Assembly (NCBI GenBank): GCA_910586975.1
Contig: CAJUKX010000001.1
Coordinates: 113,525-177,524 of the forward strand
DNA from: an uncultured Muribaculaceae bacterium
GTDB lineage: Bacteria > Bacteroidota > Bacteroidia > Bacteroidales > Muribaculaceae
Length of the DNA stretch: 64,000 bases
Direction: 5' to 3'
In this document: piece after piece, positions 18,499 through 27,851 of the stretch
Numbering within the stretch: the stretch's first letter is position 1
Layout: the number at the start of each line of letters is the position of its first letter
The notes under the pieces: generated by a model
What the model was told of the DNA's origin: nothing
The model's database searches: none
Seen by the model: the letters and a program-made list of their open reading frames with translations, nothing else
Program-made: the position numbers and the translations under genes

Positions 18499-19659
18499 AT
18501 GGAGAAAACATGGCGTTGGTTCGGACCAAACGATAAAATTACCCTTGACATGCTGCGCCAGATTGGCGTAGAGGGCATAGTTACAGCTCTCCATCACATT
18601 CCCAACGGAGAAATATGGACTCTCGAAGAAGTTTTGAAGATGAAAGACTACATCGAAAGCTACGGCTTGCGCTGGAGCGTAGTCGAGAGCCTGCCCGTTT
18701 CGGAATCAATAAAATATGCAGGCCCCGACAGGGATGAACTCATCGAAAAGTACAAGGTGAGCCTTGCCAACCTCGGCAAAGCCGGAGTCAAGACCATCTG
18801 CTACAACTTCATGCCCGTACTCGACTGGGCTCGTACCGACCTCGAATATCCCAACCCCGACGGCACCTCCAATCTATACTTCAACCGTGCGGAATTCGCA
18901 TATTTCGATATACATATCCTCAAACGCGAAGGCGCCGAAAACGATTATTCTCCCGAGGTGCTTCAACGTGTTGCCGACCTCAAGAAGGAAATGACTCCCG
19001 AGGGCGAGAAACGCCTGGTTGACAACATTATAGTAAAAACACAGGGCTTCGTTAACGGAAATATATCTGAAAGCGACTTCGACCCCGTAGGCAAATTCCG
19101 CGACCTGCTCGACCTGTACAAAGGCATCACCCCCGAGAAGCTGCGCGAGAACATGGCATACTTCCTCAACGCCATCATGCCCGTGTGCGACGAATACGGC
19201 ATAGACATGTGTGTGCATCCCGATGACCCTCCCATGCCCATCCTTGGTCTGCCGCGTATAGTTACCTGCGATGCCGACATAGAGGCTTTCCTGAATGCCG
19301 TTCCCAATCCGCATAACGGCCTTACATTCTGCGCAGGCTCGCTGAGCGCCGGCGCTCACAACGATGTGGTGCAACTGGCACGCAAATATGCCAAGAACAC
19401 CCACTTCGCACACATACGTATATGCAAGGTGATGCCCAACGGCGACTTTAAGGAAACCACTCATCTCGACCCGCGTCTGATAGAAGTGGTAAAGATTTTC
19501 GAAACCGAAAAACCCGGTGTACCCATGCGTGTTGACCACGCCCCGCTGATGCTCGGCGATGAAAAAATGGGCTACAACGCCGGATATTCATTCCATGGCC
19601 GCATGCTCGCCCTGGGCGAAGTCTCAGGCTTGATGGCCGCCATAAATCAACTAAAATAA
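18499..19659 (+). CDS. uxuA: D-mannonate dehydratase
   Basis: Converts D-mannonate to 2-keto-3-deoxy-D-gluconate (KDG) in the glucuronate branch of hexuronate breakdown. 386 residues, near the 394 of E. coli UxuA. The N-terminus TWRWFGPNDKITLDMLRQIG and the inner segments CVHPDDPPMPILGLPRI and HFAHIR are UxuA signatures with metal-binding histidines. It leads a tightly spaced operon: SDR 5 bases later, then GltD-like, kdgK and kdgA. It handles mannonate (from glucuronate via fructuronate), not altronate (from galacturonate), which is of interest in a locus with pectinases. Confidence 0.96.
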   Translation: MEKTWRWFGPNDKITLDMLRQIGVEGIVTALHHIPNGEIWTLEEVLKMKDYIESYGLRWSVVESLPVSESIKYAGPDRDELIEKYKVSLANLGKAGVKTICYNFMPVLDWARTDLEYPNPDGTSNLYFNRAEFAYFDIHILKREGAENDYSPEVLQRVADLKKEMTPEGEKRLVDNIIVKTQGFVNGNISESDFDPVGKFRDLLDLYKGITPEKLRENMAYFLNAIMPVCDEYGIDMCVHPDDPPMPILGLPRIVTCDADIEAFLNAVPNPHNGLTFCAGSLSAGAHNDVVQLARKYAKNTHFAHIRICKVMPNGDFKETTHLDPRLIEVVKIFETEKPGVPMRVDHAPLMLGDEKMGYNAGYSFHGRMLALGEVSGLMAAINQLK

Positions 19660-19664
19660 CCGTT

Positions 19665-20477
19665 ATGAACGAACTTTTTTCTGTAAAAGATAATGTAGTA
19701 GTCATCACCGGCGGTACCGGAGTACTCGGTGCTTGCATCGGCGAATACCTTGCACTGCAGGGTGCCAAGGTGGTGCTGATGGGCCGCCGTAAGGACGAAG
19801 GCGACAGAATCGTTGAACAAATCAAGGCAAAGGGCGGCGAAGCCTGTTTCCTTGTCACCGATGTGATGAACCCCGAAGTCGTTCAGGCAAACTGCGACGA
19901 AATAATGAGCCGCTACGGACGCGTGGACGCTCTGCTCAACGCTGCCGGCGGCAATATGCCCGGCGCTACAATCGCTCCCGACAAGACTTTCTTTGATGTT
20001 GATGTAGCTCAGTTTGAGAAAGTTCTCAATCTCAACCTCACCGGCACGGTAATACCCACCCAGATATTCCTTAAGCCCATGGTGGAAGCCGGCAAAGGCT
20101 CTATCGTGAACTTCTCGTCGATGGCCGCTTTCCGTCCCATGACCCGTGTGATGGGCTATGCTGCCGCCAAGGCCGGCATAAGCAACTTCACCGCTTTCAT
20201 GGCCAATGAGGTTGCAACCAAATTCACCTCAAATATCCGCGTAAATGCCATCGCTCCCGGATTCTTCCTCACCAACCAGAACCGTGCTCTGCTCACCAAC
20301 GAGGACGGCTCGCTCACACAGCGCGGTCAGGACGTTATCCGCCAGACACCTTTCAAGCGCTTCGGTAAACCCGAAGAACTGTGCGGAACAATTCAATATC
20401 TCATCTCCGACGCCGCCAGCTTCGTCACAGGCACTGTTGCCGTGGTCGACGGTGGTTTCAACTCATTTGCAATGTAA
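19665..20477 (+). CDS. D-mannonate oxidoreductase, SDR family (fructuronate reductase)
   Basis: Probably interconverts D-fructuronate and D-mannonate with NAD(P)H, feeding UxuA. 270 residues of the classical short-chain dehydrogenase fold: cofactor motif TGGTGVLGACIG, NAAGG segment, catalytic Y165 and K169 in YAAAK with the serine in NFSSMA. This SDR enzyme replaces the unrelated E. coli UxuB in Bacillus and Bacteroides clusters, which is why the mannonate role is preferred; KduD-type 2-keto-3-deoxygluconate dehydrogenase is the main alternative. Its stop codon overlaps the next start by one base (TAATG). Confidence 0.85.
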   Translation: MNELFSVKDNVVVITGGTGVLGACIGEYLALQGAKVVLMGRRKDEGDRIVEQIKAKGGEACFLVTDVMNPEVVQANCDEIMSRYGRVDALLNAAGGNMPGATIAPDKTFFDVDVAQFEKVLNLNLTGTVIPTQIFLKPMVEAGKGSIVNFSSMAAFRPMTRVMGYAAAKAGISNFTAFMANEVATKFTSNIRVNAIAPGFFLTNQNRALLTNEDGSLTQRGQDVIRQTPFKRFGKPEELCGTIQYLISDAASFVTGTVAVVDGGFNSFAM

Positions 20478-21802
20478 TGGCTGATACAGAAAACTATACC
20501 ATGCAGGAGGCCATTGCCGAGGCCAAACGCTGTCTTAACTGTAAAGTGCCGCAGTGCCGCAAGGGTTGCCCCATCAACAACGAGATTCCTTCGTGGATCC
20601 ACGAGCTGTCAATGGGCAATCTGGGCAATGCCATGGCTATCATAAACACCCGCAGCAACCTGCCCGCCGTGTGCGGTCGTGTATGCGCCCACGAACGCCA
20701 GTGCGAGGGCAACTGCATACTCAACAAGAAGGGTGCGCACATAAATATCGGCAGACTTGAACGCTTCGTGGCCGACTTCGATACCACCATGCGCCTTACT
20801 CACGAGAATATCGTTGAGAAAAACAATGGCAAGATTGCCATCATAGGCAGCGGCCCTGCCGGACTCACCATTGCCGGTGAGCTTGCCCGCAAGGGTTACA
20901 TGGTAGAAATCTTTGAAATGGAGCCGGAACCCGGCGGCGTACTGATGTTCGGTATTCCCGAATACCGTCTGCCCAAGGAAGTTGTCAAAAACGAAATCAT
21001 CAAGATTGCCAATTTGGGCGTGAACATCCATTGCAATGTCACCGTAGGCTCAGATTGCACTATCGACGATATATTTGCCGACGGCTTCGACGCCATATTC
21101 ATGGGTACAGGTACCGGTAAGCCCAAGCGCCTCGACGTGCCCGGTGTAGACCTCGTGGGTGTACGCCAGGCCGTATATTTCCTGCGCCGCGTGGGCCTGT
21201 ACCAACAGGGCTTCATGAGCCGCGAGGAAGTACCCGTTAAAGAGGGTCAGCGCGTGTTTGTGGTAGGTGGAGGCAACACCGCCATGGATGCCGCCCGTAC
21301 CTCGCTGCGCCTTGGAGCATCAGAAGTGACAGTGCTCTACCACCGCACCCAGGACCGCATGTCGGCGCTCAAAGCCGAGTACGACGACGCTGTGGCCGAG
21401 GGTGTTAAGTTCATGTTCGAGACTTCAATAGCCGAAATCCGCGACACCAACGGCGACGGCGAGCTCGACGAACTGGTAATCGACACCAACGGCGTTAAGA
21501 CCACCATTCCGGCCAACCGCGTGATACAGGCAGTGGGCAGCGCCCCGGCCTCGCGCATCGTGTCGACCACCGAGGGTATCGACGTGGACAAGCGCGGATA
21601 CGTGCTCACTCGCGATGTGCCCTACGGCATGACCTCGCGCAAGGGCGTATTTGCCGGCGGCGATGTCACAAACCGTCCTGCCAGCGTGGTTCACGCCATG
21701 GACGATGCCCGCAAGGTGGCCGAAGGCATAGCCCAATATGTAACCGCTAAAAAACTGCTCGAAAACATCGAGAGCGGTGAAGTCAAATTCAACAACGCAT
21801 AA
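20477..21802 (+). CDS. GltD-like NAD(P)H-dependent flavin/Fe-S oxidoreductase
   Basis: 441 residues resembling the small subunit of glutamate synthase, which passes electrons from NAD(P)H through FAD and Fe-S centres. The N-terminal Fe-S domain has cysteines C19, C22, C27 and C31 (CLNCKVPQCRKGC) and a second cluster CGRVCAHERQCEGNC. An FAD fold follows with IIGSGPAGLTIAGELA, and an NAD(P) fold with VVGGGNTAMDAART. No large subunit (gltB) is nearby. It sits inside the mannonate-KDG operon, with ATG at 20477 overlapping the SDR stop. Standalone homologues include NfnL/SudA-like enzymes. Its job here is unknown; balancing the NADH made or used by the sugar-acid steps is a guess. Confidence 0.85.
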   Translation: MADTENYTMQEAIAEAKRCLNCKVPQCRKGCPINNEIPSWIHELSMGNLGNAMAIINTRSNLPAVCGRVCAHERQCEGNCILNKKGAHINIGRLERFVADFDTTMRLTHENIVEKNNGKIAIIGSGPAGLTIAGELARKGYMVEIFEMEPEPGGVLMFGIPEYRLPKEVVKNEIIKIANLGVNIHCNVTVGSDCTIDDIFADGFDAIFMGTGTGKPKRLDVPGVDLVGVRQAVYFLRRVGLYQQGFMSREEVPVKEGQRVFVVGGGNTAMDAARTSLRLGASEVTVLYHRTQDRMSALKAEYDDAVAEGVKFMFETSIAEIRDTNGDGELDELVIDTNGVKTTIPANRVIQAVGSAPASRIVSTTEGIDVDKRGYVLTRDVPYGMTSRKGVFAGGDVTNRPASVVHAMDDARKVAEGIAQYVTAKKLLENIESGEVKFNNA

Positions 21803-21826
21803 AAACCCAAATAAACCAGTATCAAA

Positions 21827-22846
21827 ATGAAAGTAATCACATTAGGCGAAATCATGCTTCGCCTCTCACCTGCAGGATGCAAACGTTTCGTTCAGGTAGA
21901 TAATTTCGACGTAATCTGGGGCGGCGGTGAAGCCAATGTAGCCGTAAGCTGCGCCAACTATGGCCACGACGCCTACTTCGTAAGCAAACTCCCCACCCAC
22001 GAAATCGGCCAGGCTGCCGTTAACGCTCTGCGTCGCTATGGTGTTCATACCGAACACATTGCCCGCGGTGGCGACCGTGTAGGTATCTACTATTGCGAGA
22101 CCGGCGCATCAATGCGTCCCTCAAAGGTTATCTACGACCGTGCAGGCAGCTCTATTGCCGAAGCCAACCCCGAAGACTTTGACTTCGACGCTATCATGGA
22201 AGGTGCCGACTGGTTCCACTGGAGCGGTATCACCCCCGCCATCAGCGACAAGGCCGCCGAGCTTACCCGTCTGGCTTGCGAAGCTGCAAAACGCCACGGA
22301 GTTACCGTATCGGTTGACCTCAACTTCCGCAAGAAACTCTGGTCAAGCGAAAAGGCACAGTCAATCATGCGTCCGCTCATGCAGTATGTCGACGTATGTA
22401 TCGGTAACGAAGAAGATGCAGAACTCTGCCTTGGCTTCAAGCCTGATGCCGATGTTGAAGGCGGTAACACCGATGCCGAAGGCTACAAGGGTATTTTCCA
22501 GGCCATGATGAAAGAATTCGGCTTCAAATATGTGGTTTCTACCCTGCGCGAATCATTCTCTGCCACCCACAACGGCTGGAAGGCCATGATCTACAACGGC
22601 GAGGAATTCTATCAGAGCAAGCGCTACGACATCAACCCCATCATCGACCGCGTAGGTGGTGGCGACTCATTCTCGGGCGGCCTTATCCACGGCCTGCTCA
22701 CCATGCCCACCCAGGGCGAAGCCCTCGAATTTGCAGTTGCAGCTTCTGCTCTCAAGCAGACTATCAACGGCGACTTCAACCTCGTATCGGCAGCCGAAGT
22801 ACAGGCTCTTGCCGGCGGTAGCGCCAACGGCCGTGTTCAACGTTAA
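21827..22846 (+). CDS. kdgK: 2-keto-3-deoxygluconate kinase
   Basis: Ribokinase/PfkB-family kinase that phosphorylates KDG to KDPG. 339 residues. The N-terminus [15 protein letters not shown], the substrate-side [16 protein letters not shown] motif and the C-terminal anion-hole motif [14 protein letters not shown] with catalytic D280 identify the family. It lies between the GltD-like gene and the KDPG aldolase, completing the two-step end of the Entner-Doudoroff-type route. Confidence 0.94.
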   Translation: MKVITLGEIMLRLSPAGCKRFVQVDNFDVIWGGGEANVAVSCANYGHDAYFVSKLPTHEIGQAAVNALRRYGVHTEHIARGGDRVGIYYCETGASMRPSKVIYDRAGSSIAEANPEDFDFDAIMEGADWFHWSGITPAISDKAAELTRLACEAAKRHGVTVSVDLNFRKKLWSSEKAQSIMRPLMQYVDVCIGNEEDAELCLGFKPDADVEGGNTDAEGYKGIFQAMMKEFGFKYVVSTLRESFSATHNGWKAMIYNGEEFYQSKRYDINPIIDRVGGGDSFSGGLIHGLLTMPTQGEALEFAVAASALKQTINGDFNLVSAAEVQALAGGSANGRVQR

Positions 22847-22863
22847 TATCCCCTCATAAAAAT

Positions 22864-23520
22864 ATGGCAAGATTTGATAAACAGGCCGTTATGGCCAAGA
22901 TAGGTGCCACCCGCATGGTTCCTGTATTCTACCACAAGGACCTCGAGGTAGCCAAGCAAGTGGTTAAGGCTTGCTACGACGGCGGTGTACGCGCTTTTGA
23001 ATTCACCAACCGCGGCGACTTCGCCCACGAAATCTTCGGTGAACTCGTTAAGTTTGCCGCCACCGAATGTCCCGAACTCGCCCTTGGCGTAGGTTCAATC
23101 GTGGAGCCCGGCACAGCCGCTCTCTACATGCAGCTCGGAGCCTGCTTCGTGGTTGGCCCGCTGTTCAATCCCGAAGTTGCCCGCGTCTGCAATCGTCGTC
23201 AGGTGCCCTACACCCCCGGTTGTGGCTCAATCAGCGAAGTAGGTGCCGCTCAGGAAGTAGGATGCGAACTCTGCAAGGTATTCCCCGGCGATGTTCTCGG
23301 TCCTAAGTTCGTCAAAGGTCTGCTGGCTCCCATGCCCTGGTCTAAACTGATGGTTACCGGTGGTGTAGAACCCACCAAGGAAAACCTCGCGTCATGGACA
23401 GCAGCCGGTGTATATTGCGTAGGTATGGGCTCTAAACTCTTCCCCAAGGACAGAGTTGCAGCTCAGGACTGGCAGTACATCACCGACAAGTGCCGCGAAG
23501 CCCTCGAATACATGAAATAA
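22864..23520 (+). CDS. kdgA: KDPG aldolase (2-keto-3-deoxy-6-phosphogluconate aldolase)
   Basis: Class I aldolase splitting KDPG into pyruvate and glyceraldehyde-3-phosphate. 218 residues. Schiff-base lysine K138 lies in [11 protein letters not shown], general base E46 in FEFTNRG, and the phosphate loop in VTGGVEP. It starts 17 bases after kdgK and is the last catabolic step of the operon; a hairpin then separates it from the glycosidase genes. Confidence 0.95.
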   Translation: MARFDKQAVMAKIGATRMVPVFYHKDLEVAKQVVKACYDGGVRAFEFTNRGDFAHEIFGELVKFAATECPELALGVGSIVEPGTAALYMQLGACFVVGPLFNPEVARVCNRRQVPYTPGCGSISEVGAAQEVGCELCKVFPGDVLGPKFVKGLLAPMPWSKLMVTGGVEPTKENLASWTAAGVYCVGMGSKLFPKDRVAAQDWQYITDKCREALEYMK

Positions 23521-23534
23521 TCATATCTCTACCG

Positions 23535-23564
23535 ATGAGCCGCAGCACTGTGTCTGCGGCTCAT
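23535..23564 (+). terminator. stem-loop between kdgA and GH106 (partial terminator)
   Basis: An 11-bp perfect stem ATGAGCCGCAG / CTGCGGCTCAT with an 8-base loop, followed by TAACCTTTT. The T-run is short and no promoter precedes GH106, so a leaky terminator or attenuator lowering glycosidase expression is likely. Confidence 0.6.
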
Positions 23565-23578
23565 TAACCTTTTATACC

Positions 23579-26347
23579 ATGAAACATTTTGCCCTGTTAT
23601 TTACCTCATTATTAGCATCATTATGCGCATACGCCACCGCGCCCACCGGGTGGTATGAAGAATCCGTGGAAAACCGTCCGTTCACCCGCTGGTGGTGGTT
23701 GGGCAGCGCGGTAGACTCTGAAGGCCTTACTCATAATCTCGAAGAATTCGCGAAAAAAGGTATGGGAGGTACCGAAATCACTCCTATCTACGGCGTACAG
23801 GGCAATGAAGCCAACGATATCGAATATCTGTCTCCTCGCTGGATGGACATGCTTGAGCACACCGTCAGCGAATCGAGACGCCTCGGCCTCAAGGTCGACA
23901 TGAACAACGGCACCGGATGGCCTTTCGGCGGCCCGAACGTCAACACCGATATCAGCGCACGCAAGAGCATAATCGAAGAATGGAATTATAAACCCAACCT
24001 GAAGATTGTGCCGGCCGACGACCGCCAGAAACCCGTGGCAACTCTGCAAAAGGTAATTGCCGTAAACGGCAAAAAGCGCATCGACATCAGCTCTAAAGTT
24101 TCGCCCGACGGCATACTGCATTGGACAGCCCCTAAGGGCGACTGGAAGGTTTACGCCCTGTTCTGCGGACGTACATTCCAAAACGTAAAACGCGCCGCCC
24201 CCGGCGGTGAAGGCCTGGTACTCAACCACTACGACAGCATCGCCGTGAAGAAATACCTCAACCGTTTCGACAAGGCTTTCGCCGGACGCGAGAATATCTA
24301 TCCCGAGACATTCTTCAACGACTCTTACGAAGTGTATCAGTCAGACTGGACTGAGAATATACTCGATGAATTCAAGCGCGAGCACGGCTACGATCTGGGT
24401 ATGTATCTGCCCGAGCTGAAGAACAACGACGGCAGCGACACACGCGCCCGAGTAATCTCAGACTACCGCCACACTCTGGCCCGCATGCTCTATGAGAACT
24501 TCACCAAAGTGTGGACCGACTGGGCACACTCAAAAGGCGTGAAGATACGCAACCAGTCGCACGGCTCGCCCGCCAATATCATTGACCTCTACGCGGCGGT
24601 CGACATTCCCGAGTGTGAATCGTTCGGCCAGAGCGACTTCAATATTCCCGGACTTGTTAAAAACGGGCCATCGCGTCCGAGCGATGCCGACCCCGCCGTG
24701 CTCAAATTCGCATCGTCGGCAGCCCACGTTGCCGGCAAGCCCCTCACATCGGCCGAGACATTGACCTGGCTCACCGAGCATTTCCGCACATCACTTGCCC
24801 GCTGCAAGCCCGAGATCGACCAAATGTTCTGCTCAGGTGTCAACCACGTATATTTCCACGGCTCACCCTATTCGCCCAAAAACGTAGAATTTCCGGGGTG
24901 GCTGTTCTATGCGTCCATCAACATGTCGCCCACCAACAGCATCTGGACCGATGCCGACGGACTCTTCAGGTACATCGCCCGCACACAGGCATTCCTGAGC
25001 GCCGGCGCACCCGACAACGATTTCCTGCTCTACTTCCCCATCGAGGACGTGTGGAACAACAATGTGAAGCAACCATACATGATGTTTGACATCCACAGCA
25101 TGGACCGCACAATGCCCGACGTGAAGAAGGCCATGAACGAGATAATAAACGCCGGTTACGACGTTGACTACGTATCAGACAAACTGCTCAACGACCTGAA
25201 CGTTAACCCCGAAGGCCTGATAAGCGGCCGCGGCGACAACACCTACAAGGCCATTATCGTACCACCGGTACATCTGATGCAGCCCGCCACTCTGGCCCGT
25301 CTGCTCGACCTTGCTGCCAAGGGGGCCAAACTGATTTTCGTGGAATCAATGCCCGATGATGTGCCCGGACTATCCGACCTTAAGAAACGTCGCAAGGAGC
25401 TGGGCAAGCTCACCAAAAAGCTTCCTGCACAGACTGCCTCGGCCACTGCCACCAAATATGGCAAGGGCTCCATCATCACCGGCCCTGATTTTGCATCGAC
25501 ACTGGCCCTTACCGGCGCCAAGCCCGAGACAATGCGCACCCGTAACGGTGTGTCAATGATACGCCGTCGCAACGAAGCCGGCGGATACAACTACTTCATA
25601 TCCCTGCTTAACGACAAGGCCATAGACGGCACCGTTACCCTGGCGACCGATGCAAAGGCCGTTGAAATATTCGACCCCATGACCGGCAAAAACGGCCTTG
25701 CCGCATCATCACAAAATCCCGCCGGAGGCACCGATGTGCGCTTGCAGCTGATGCCCGGACAGTCGCTGTTGCTCAAGACCTTCCCCACCCCGGTCAACAT
25801 GGAAAAATGGCCTTATTACAAAGCCGCCGATGCCCCCATGGCCATCAATAAGGGCTGGAAGCTGACATTCCCGCAAAGCGAGCCGGCTATCGAGGGCGAG
25901 TTTGCCATCGACAACGTTATGCCTTGGACCAAACTTGACAACGACAGCGCCAAAGTGAACTTCGGCACCGGCAGATATACAGTAAACTTCCACATAGACA
26001 ATCCCGTAGCAGCCGACGAATGGATGCTCAACCTCGGAGATGTACGCGAAAGCGCACGTGTGTACGTCAACGGCACTGAAGCCGGCAACGCATGGAGCGT
26101 ACCATTCTGCATCAACATAGGCGAGTATCTGAAGCAGGGCGACAACACACTCGAAATAGACGTGACAAACATGCAGGCCAACCGCATTGCCGACTACGAA
26201 CGCCGCGGCATCAAATGGCGCAAGTTCAAGGATACCAACATCAACAGCGTGACAGGTGCCCGCAGCTTCAATTTCGGCGAATGGGACACCGTGCCCTCGG
26301 GTCTGAACTCAATCGTAACCCTCACACCCCTCAAACGTACCAACTGA
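23579..26347 (+). CDS. GH106 alpha-L-rhamnosidase
   Basis: Inverting exo-enzyme releasing terminal L-rhamnose from rhamnogalacturonan or other plant glycans. 922 residues with a signal peptide (KHFALLFTSLLASLCAYA). The opening RPFTRWWWLGSAVDSEGL, GTEITPIYGV, MNNGTGWPFGGPNV and the FFNDSYEVY and DIPECESFGQSDF segments are typical of GH106; the C-terminus is a beta-sandwich like that of GH2 sugar-binding domains. It provides the rhamnose used by RhaT/RhaA/RhaB/RhaD. It is in line with the uxuA operon and followed 36 bases later by GH105. Confidence 0.92.
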   Translation: MKHFALLFTSLLASLCAYATAPTGWYEESVENRPFTRWWWLGSAVDSEGLTHNLEEFAKKGMGGTEITPIYGVQGNEANDIEYLSPRWMDMLEHTVSESRRLGLKVDMNNGTGWPFGGPNVNTDISARKSIIEEWNYKPNLKIVPADDRQKPVATLQKVIAVNGKKRIDISSKVSPDGILHWTAPKGDWKVYALFCGRTFQNVKRAAPGGEGLVLNHYDSIAVKKYLNRFDKAFAGRENIYPETFFNDSYEVYQSDWTENILDEFKREHGYDLGMYLPELKNNDGSDTRARVISDYRHTLARMLYENFTKVWTDWAHSKGVKIRNQSHGSPANIIDLYAAVDIPECESFGQSDFNIPGLVKNGPSRPSDADPAVLKFASSAAHVAGKPLTSAETLTWLTEHFRTSLARCKPEIDQMFCSGVNHVYFHGSPYSPKNVEFPGWLFYASINMSPTNSIWTDADGLFRYIARTQAFLSAGAPDNDFLLYFPIEDVWNNNVKQPYMMFDIHSMDRTMPDVKKAMNEIINAGYDVDYVSDKLLNDLNVNPEGLISGRGDNTYKAIIVPPVHLMQPATLARLLDLAAKGAKLIFVESMPDDVPGLSDLKKRRKELGKLTKKLPAQTASATATKYGKGSIITGPDFASTLALTGAKPETMRTRNGVSMIRRRNEAGGYNYFISLLNDKAIDGTVTLATDAKAVEIFDPMTGKNGLAASSQNPAGGTDVRLQLMPGQSLLLKTFPTPVNMEKWPYYKAADAPMAINKGWKLTFPQSEPAIEGEFAIDNVMPWTKLDNDSAKVNFGTGRYTVNFHIDNPVAADEWMLNLGDVRESARVYVNGTEAGNAWSVPFCINIGEYLKQGDNTLEIDVTNMQANRIADYERRGIKWRKFKDTNINSVTGARSFNFGEWDTVPSGLNSIVTLTPLKRTN

Positions 26348-26383
26348 TTACAAAACCTACAGAATACCAATCACATCCATACA

Positions 26384-27517
26384 ATGAAAAAGCTATTTTT
26401 ATCAGCGCTTATCCTTGTGATGTCAATACCGGCATTCGCAGCAAAGGAGCAGCTGCCCCCGCGCAAGGAAACCCTGAATACTCTCATCAAGGTAAACGAC
26501 TTCTACATGAAGCGTCACCCCGATCCCTACGAATCAATTCCTTACTACTCGCGCAAGAAGGTGTACGAAGCCAATATATGGACCCGCGGCATATACTTCG
26601 AAGGACTCATGGCTCTGCACTCCATATATCCCGACAACAAGTACTTTGACTACGCACGCGAGTGGGCCGACAAGTTTAAGTGGGGATTCCGCAACGACTA
26701 CACCCCCACCCGCAACGCCGACAACTACTGCTGCGCACAGACCTACATAGACCTCTATCGCCTTTGTCCCGAGCCTCACATGCTCACCAAGACAAAATCA
26801 TGTATGAATATGCTCGTCAACACCCCACAGGTAGACGACTGGACATGGATCGACGCCATACAGATGGGCATGCCCGTACTGGCAAAACTGGCCAAGGAAA
26901 CAGGCGATAAGAAATACAGCGAGAAGGCATGGGACATGTACGAATGGGCCCGCAACACTCTGGCCGGAGGTCTTTATAACCAAAAAGAAGGCCTGTGGTG
27001 GCGCGATGCCGACTTTGTACCTCCCTACAAAGAACCCAACGGCAAAAACTGCTACTGGTCGCGCGGCAACGGATGGGTAGTGGCAGCCCTTGTGAAAGTG
27101 CTTGAAGAAATACCCGCCGACGACCCCCACCGCAGCGTATACGAGGCCGACCTCAAGGCCATGTGCGAAGCTCTGGCCAAATGCCAGCGCGAAGACGGAT
27201 TCTGGAATGTAAGCCTTCACGACGAAAGCAACTTCGGCGGTAAAGAGACCTCCGGTACAGCCCTCTTTGTATATGGTATGGCATGGGGCATACGCAACGG
27301 TCTGCTCGACAAGGACAAATACATGCCCATAGTCACCAAGGCATGGAACGCCATTGTAAATGACGCCATACACCCCAACGGCTACATAGGCTACGTGCAA
27401 GGTACCGGTAAAGAGCCCAAAGACGGACAACCCGTGAGCTACGACTCACGCCCCGACTTCGACGACTTCGGCACAGGCTGCGTACTCCTCGCCGGCTCAG
27501 AAGTCTACAAACTGTAA
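26384..27517 (+). CDS. GH105 unsaturated rhamnogalacturonyl / uronyl hydrolase
   Basis: Removes the 4,5-unsaturated uronic acid left at the non-reducing end by polysaccharide lyases. 377 residues with a signal peptide (KKLFLSALILVMSIPAFA), (alpha/alpha)6-barrel family. D157 in WTWIDAIQMGMP matches the catalytic aspartate of YteR; NYCCAQTY, WSRGNGWVVAAL and GFWNVSLHDE are further family segments. Its substrate implies a lyase (PL4, PL9, PL11 or PL27 type) elsewhere, as none is in the window. The last gene of the run, closed by a strong terminator. Confidence 0.92.
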   Translation: MKKLFLSALILVMSIPAFAAKEQLPPRKETLNTLIKVNDFYMKRHPDPYESIPYYSRKKVYEANIWTRGIYFEGLMALHSIYPDNKYFDYAREWADKFKWGFRNDYTPTRNADNYCCAQTYIDLYRLCPEPHMLTKTKSCMNMLVNTPQVDDWTWIDAIQMGMPVLAKLAKETGDKKYSEKAWDMYEWARNTLAGGLYNQKEGLWWRDADFVPPYKEPNGKNCYWSRGNGWVVAALVKVLEEIPADDPHRSVYEADLKAMCEALAKCQREDGFWNVSLHDESNFGGKETSGTALFVYGMAWGIRNGLLDKDKYMPIVTKAWNAIVNDAIHPNGYIGYVQGTGKEPKDGQPVSYDSRPDFDDFGTGCVLLAGSEVYKL

Positions 27518-27537
27518 ATTCAACCGCAGGACATTAT

Positions 27538-27581
27538 TAAACCACCGCCCCGCCTAGTAAAATCGGCGGGGCGGTGGTTTA
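27538..27581. terminator. bidirectional terminator between GH105 and the convergent small gene
   Basis: A 17-bp perfect stem (TAAACCACCGCCCCGCC and its complement) with a 10-base loop. The minus-strand gene's stop codon lies within the right arm. T-rich sequence flanks both sides modestly. Confidence 0.85.
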
Positions 27582-27851
27582 GTTTACTTTTTCGTCGCGG
27601 TAGTCGCGACTTATCGGTTCGGACGGGGGCGTGTTGCTTCGCGTTTTTTTGGCTTTTTTTCGAGACGATTTTACCGGCTTCTTGCGGTGCTTCACGCTGT
27701 CGGTTTTGACGGCTACCGTGTCAACTATTATTACCGTAGGAGACGCAGACCGCCCGCATTGCGAGCCAAACAGTCCGGCAATTAACAGCAGCGCTATGCC
27801 TAATGTCATAGCTCCAAATGCCGTTTCGCTTATCTTGCCGGGCTTTTTCAT
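27579..27851 (-). CDS. small single-pass membrane protein, unknown function
   Basis: 90 residues, not recognised. One hydrophobic segment near residues 12-30 (AFGAMTLGIALLLIAGLF) is followed by a short linker and a strongly basic, serine/threonine-rich tail (KHRKKPVKSSRKKAKKTR). Its ATG overlaps the transporter stop by four bases (ATGA), so it is translated in tandem with it. Small partner proteins of NSS-type transporters exist in other bacteria, which makes an accessory role possible but unproven. The stop codon sits inside the shared terminator. Confidence 0.6.
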   Translation of the reverse strand: MKKPGKISETAFGAMTLGIALLLIAGLFGSQCGRSASPTVIIVDTVAVKTDSVKHRKKPVKSSRKKAKKTRSNTPPSEPISRDYRDEKVN

